From Chitinophaga solisilvae (GTDB lineage Bacteria; Bacteroidota; Bacteroidia; Chitinophagales; Chitinophagaceae): a stretch of 64,000 nt of DNA. Of the stretch, positions 63,906 to 64,000 are shown piece by piece. The number at the start of each line of letters is the position of its first letter. The stretch's first letter is position 1. The position numbers were made by a program, and so were the translations under genes. The notes below the pieces were generated by a model. The model was not told the DNA's origin. It saw only the letters and a program-made list of their open reading frames with translations, and did not search any database. The stretch covers positions 1 to 64,000 of the forward strand of contig NZ_JAABOK010000022.1 in the NCBI RefSeq assembly GCF_009928525.1, written 5' to 3'.

Positions 63906-64000
63906 ATGACGAGAATTGCCATTATACGCCACGGGAGTACCTCCTGGAATAAGGCGGGCCGCCTGCAGGGCCACTCTGATATACCGCTGGATGAAGAAGG
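63906..64000 (+). CDS. Histidine phosphatase family protein (5' part only)
   Basis: The frame runs off the window after 31 codons. The visible part, TRIAIIRHGSTSWNKAGRLQ followed by GHSDIPLDEEG, is the catalytic RHG motif and the conserved R-x-Q-G of the phosphoglycerate mutase / histidine phosphatase superfamily. The His in RHG would carry the phosphate. Substrate and C-terminal part are not visible. Confidence 0.9.
   Translation, partial: MTRIAIIRHGSTSWNKAGRLQGHSDIPLDEE

Overview
The window looks like a contig end from a Bacteroidota genome, most likely Chitinophaga or a close relative. The evidence is: promoters of the TTG-N19-TAnnTTTG type, CarboxypepD_reg/TonB-type outer-membrane barrels, the order miaB - sigma54 regulator - lptE - TPR protein - secG, a DUF2279 protein, and a very large lipopeptide synthetase. 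Genus is inferred from gene content only. Bases 1-14 match the 3' end of an Illumina adapter, so the left edge is probably an assembly boundary.

Positions 1-21250 hold mostly housekeeping genes on the minus strand. These are a thioredoxin-like protein, a YihY/BrkB membrane protein, mltG, the miaB-to-secG envelope/tRNA operon, an HdrB/HdrC-like Fe-S pair, a phosphoribosyltransferase, DUF2279, phosphoglucomutase, pcm, two paralogous outer-membrane barrel proteins and a DUF445 protein. Positions 21500-31800 hold tRNA-His, a candidate small RNA, an unrecognised 401-aa protein, a MocR regulator divergent from AhpD-like and GNAT genes, a lipase, and an aspartate/C4-dicarboxylate cassette (aspA, dcu transporter, porin).

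The centrepiece is one 22-kb gene (32834-54895, 7353 aa). It encodes FAAL-ACP-KS-AT-ACP-aminotransferase followed by four NRPS modules: C-A-T, C-A-T, C-A(MT)-T and C-A-T-E. The logic is that of the iturin/mycosubtilin loading system: a fatty acid is activated, extended by malonate, beta-aminated, then elongated by four amino acids. The pocket residues suggest two branched aliphatic residues, an N-methylated Val-like residue and a D-configured aromatic residue. The line ends in an epimerase with no thioesterase, reductase or terminal condensation domain. The only other biosynthetic gene beside it is a TubC_N docking domain fused to a luciferase-like monooxygenase. The release step is therefore unexplained, and this is the most interesting point in the window. 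Modules 1-3 contain a 3204-bp in-frame tandem duplication of an A-T-C unit.

From 56338 to the end are an MG2/plug-like outer-membrane protein, a BaiN/HI0933-type flavoprotein, class I aldolase, a hybrid histidine kinase and the start of a histidine phosphatase. A family of about 105-145 bp palindromic repeats (arms built of AATTACGAATT units) is scattered through the window, usually touching stop codons. Its loops fall into two classes that occur in both orientations.
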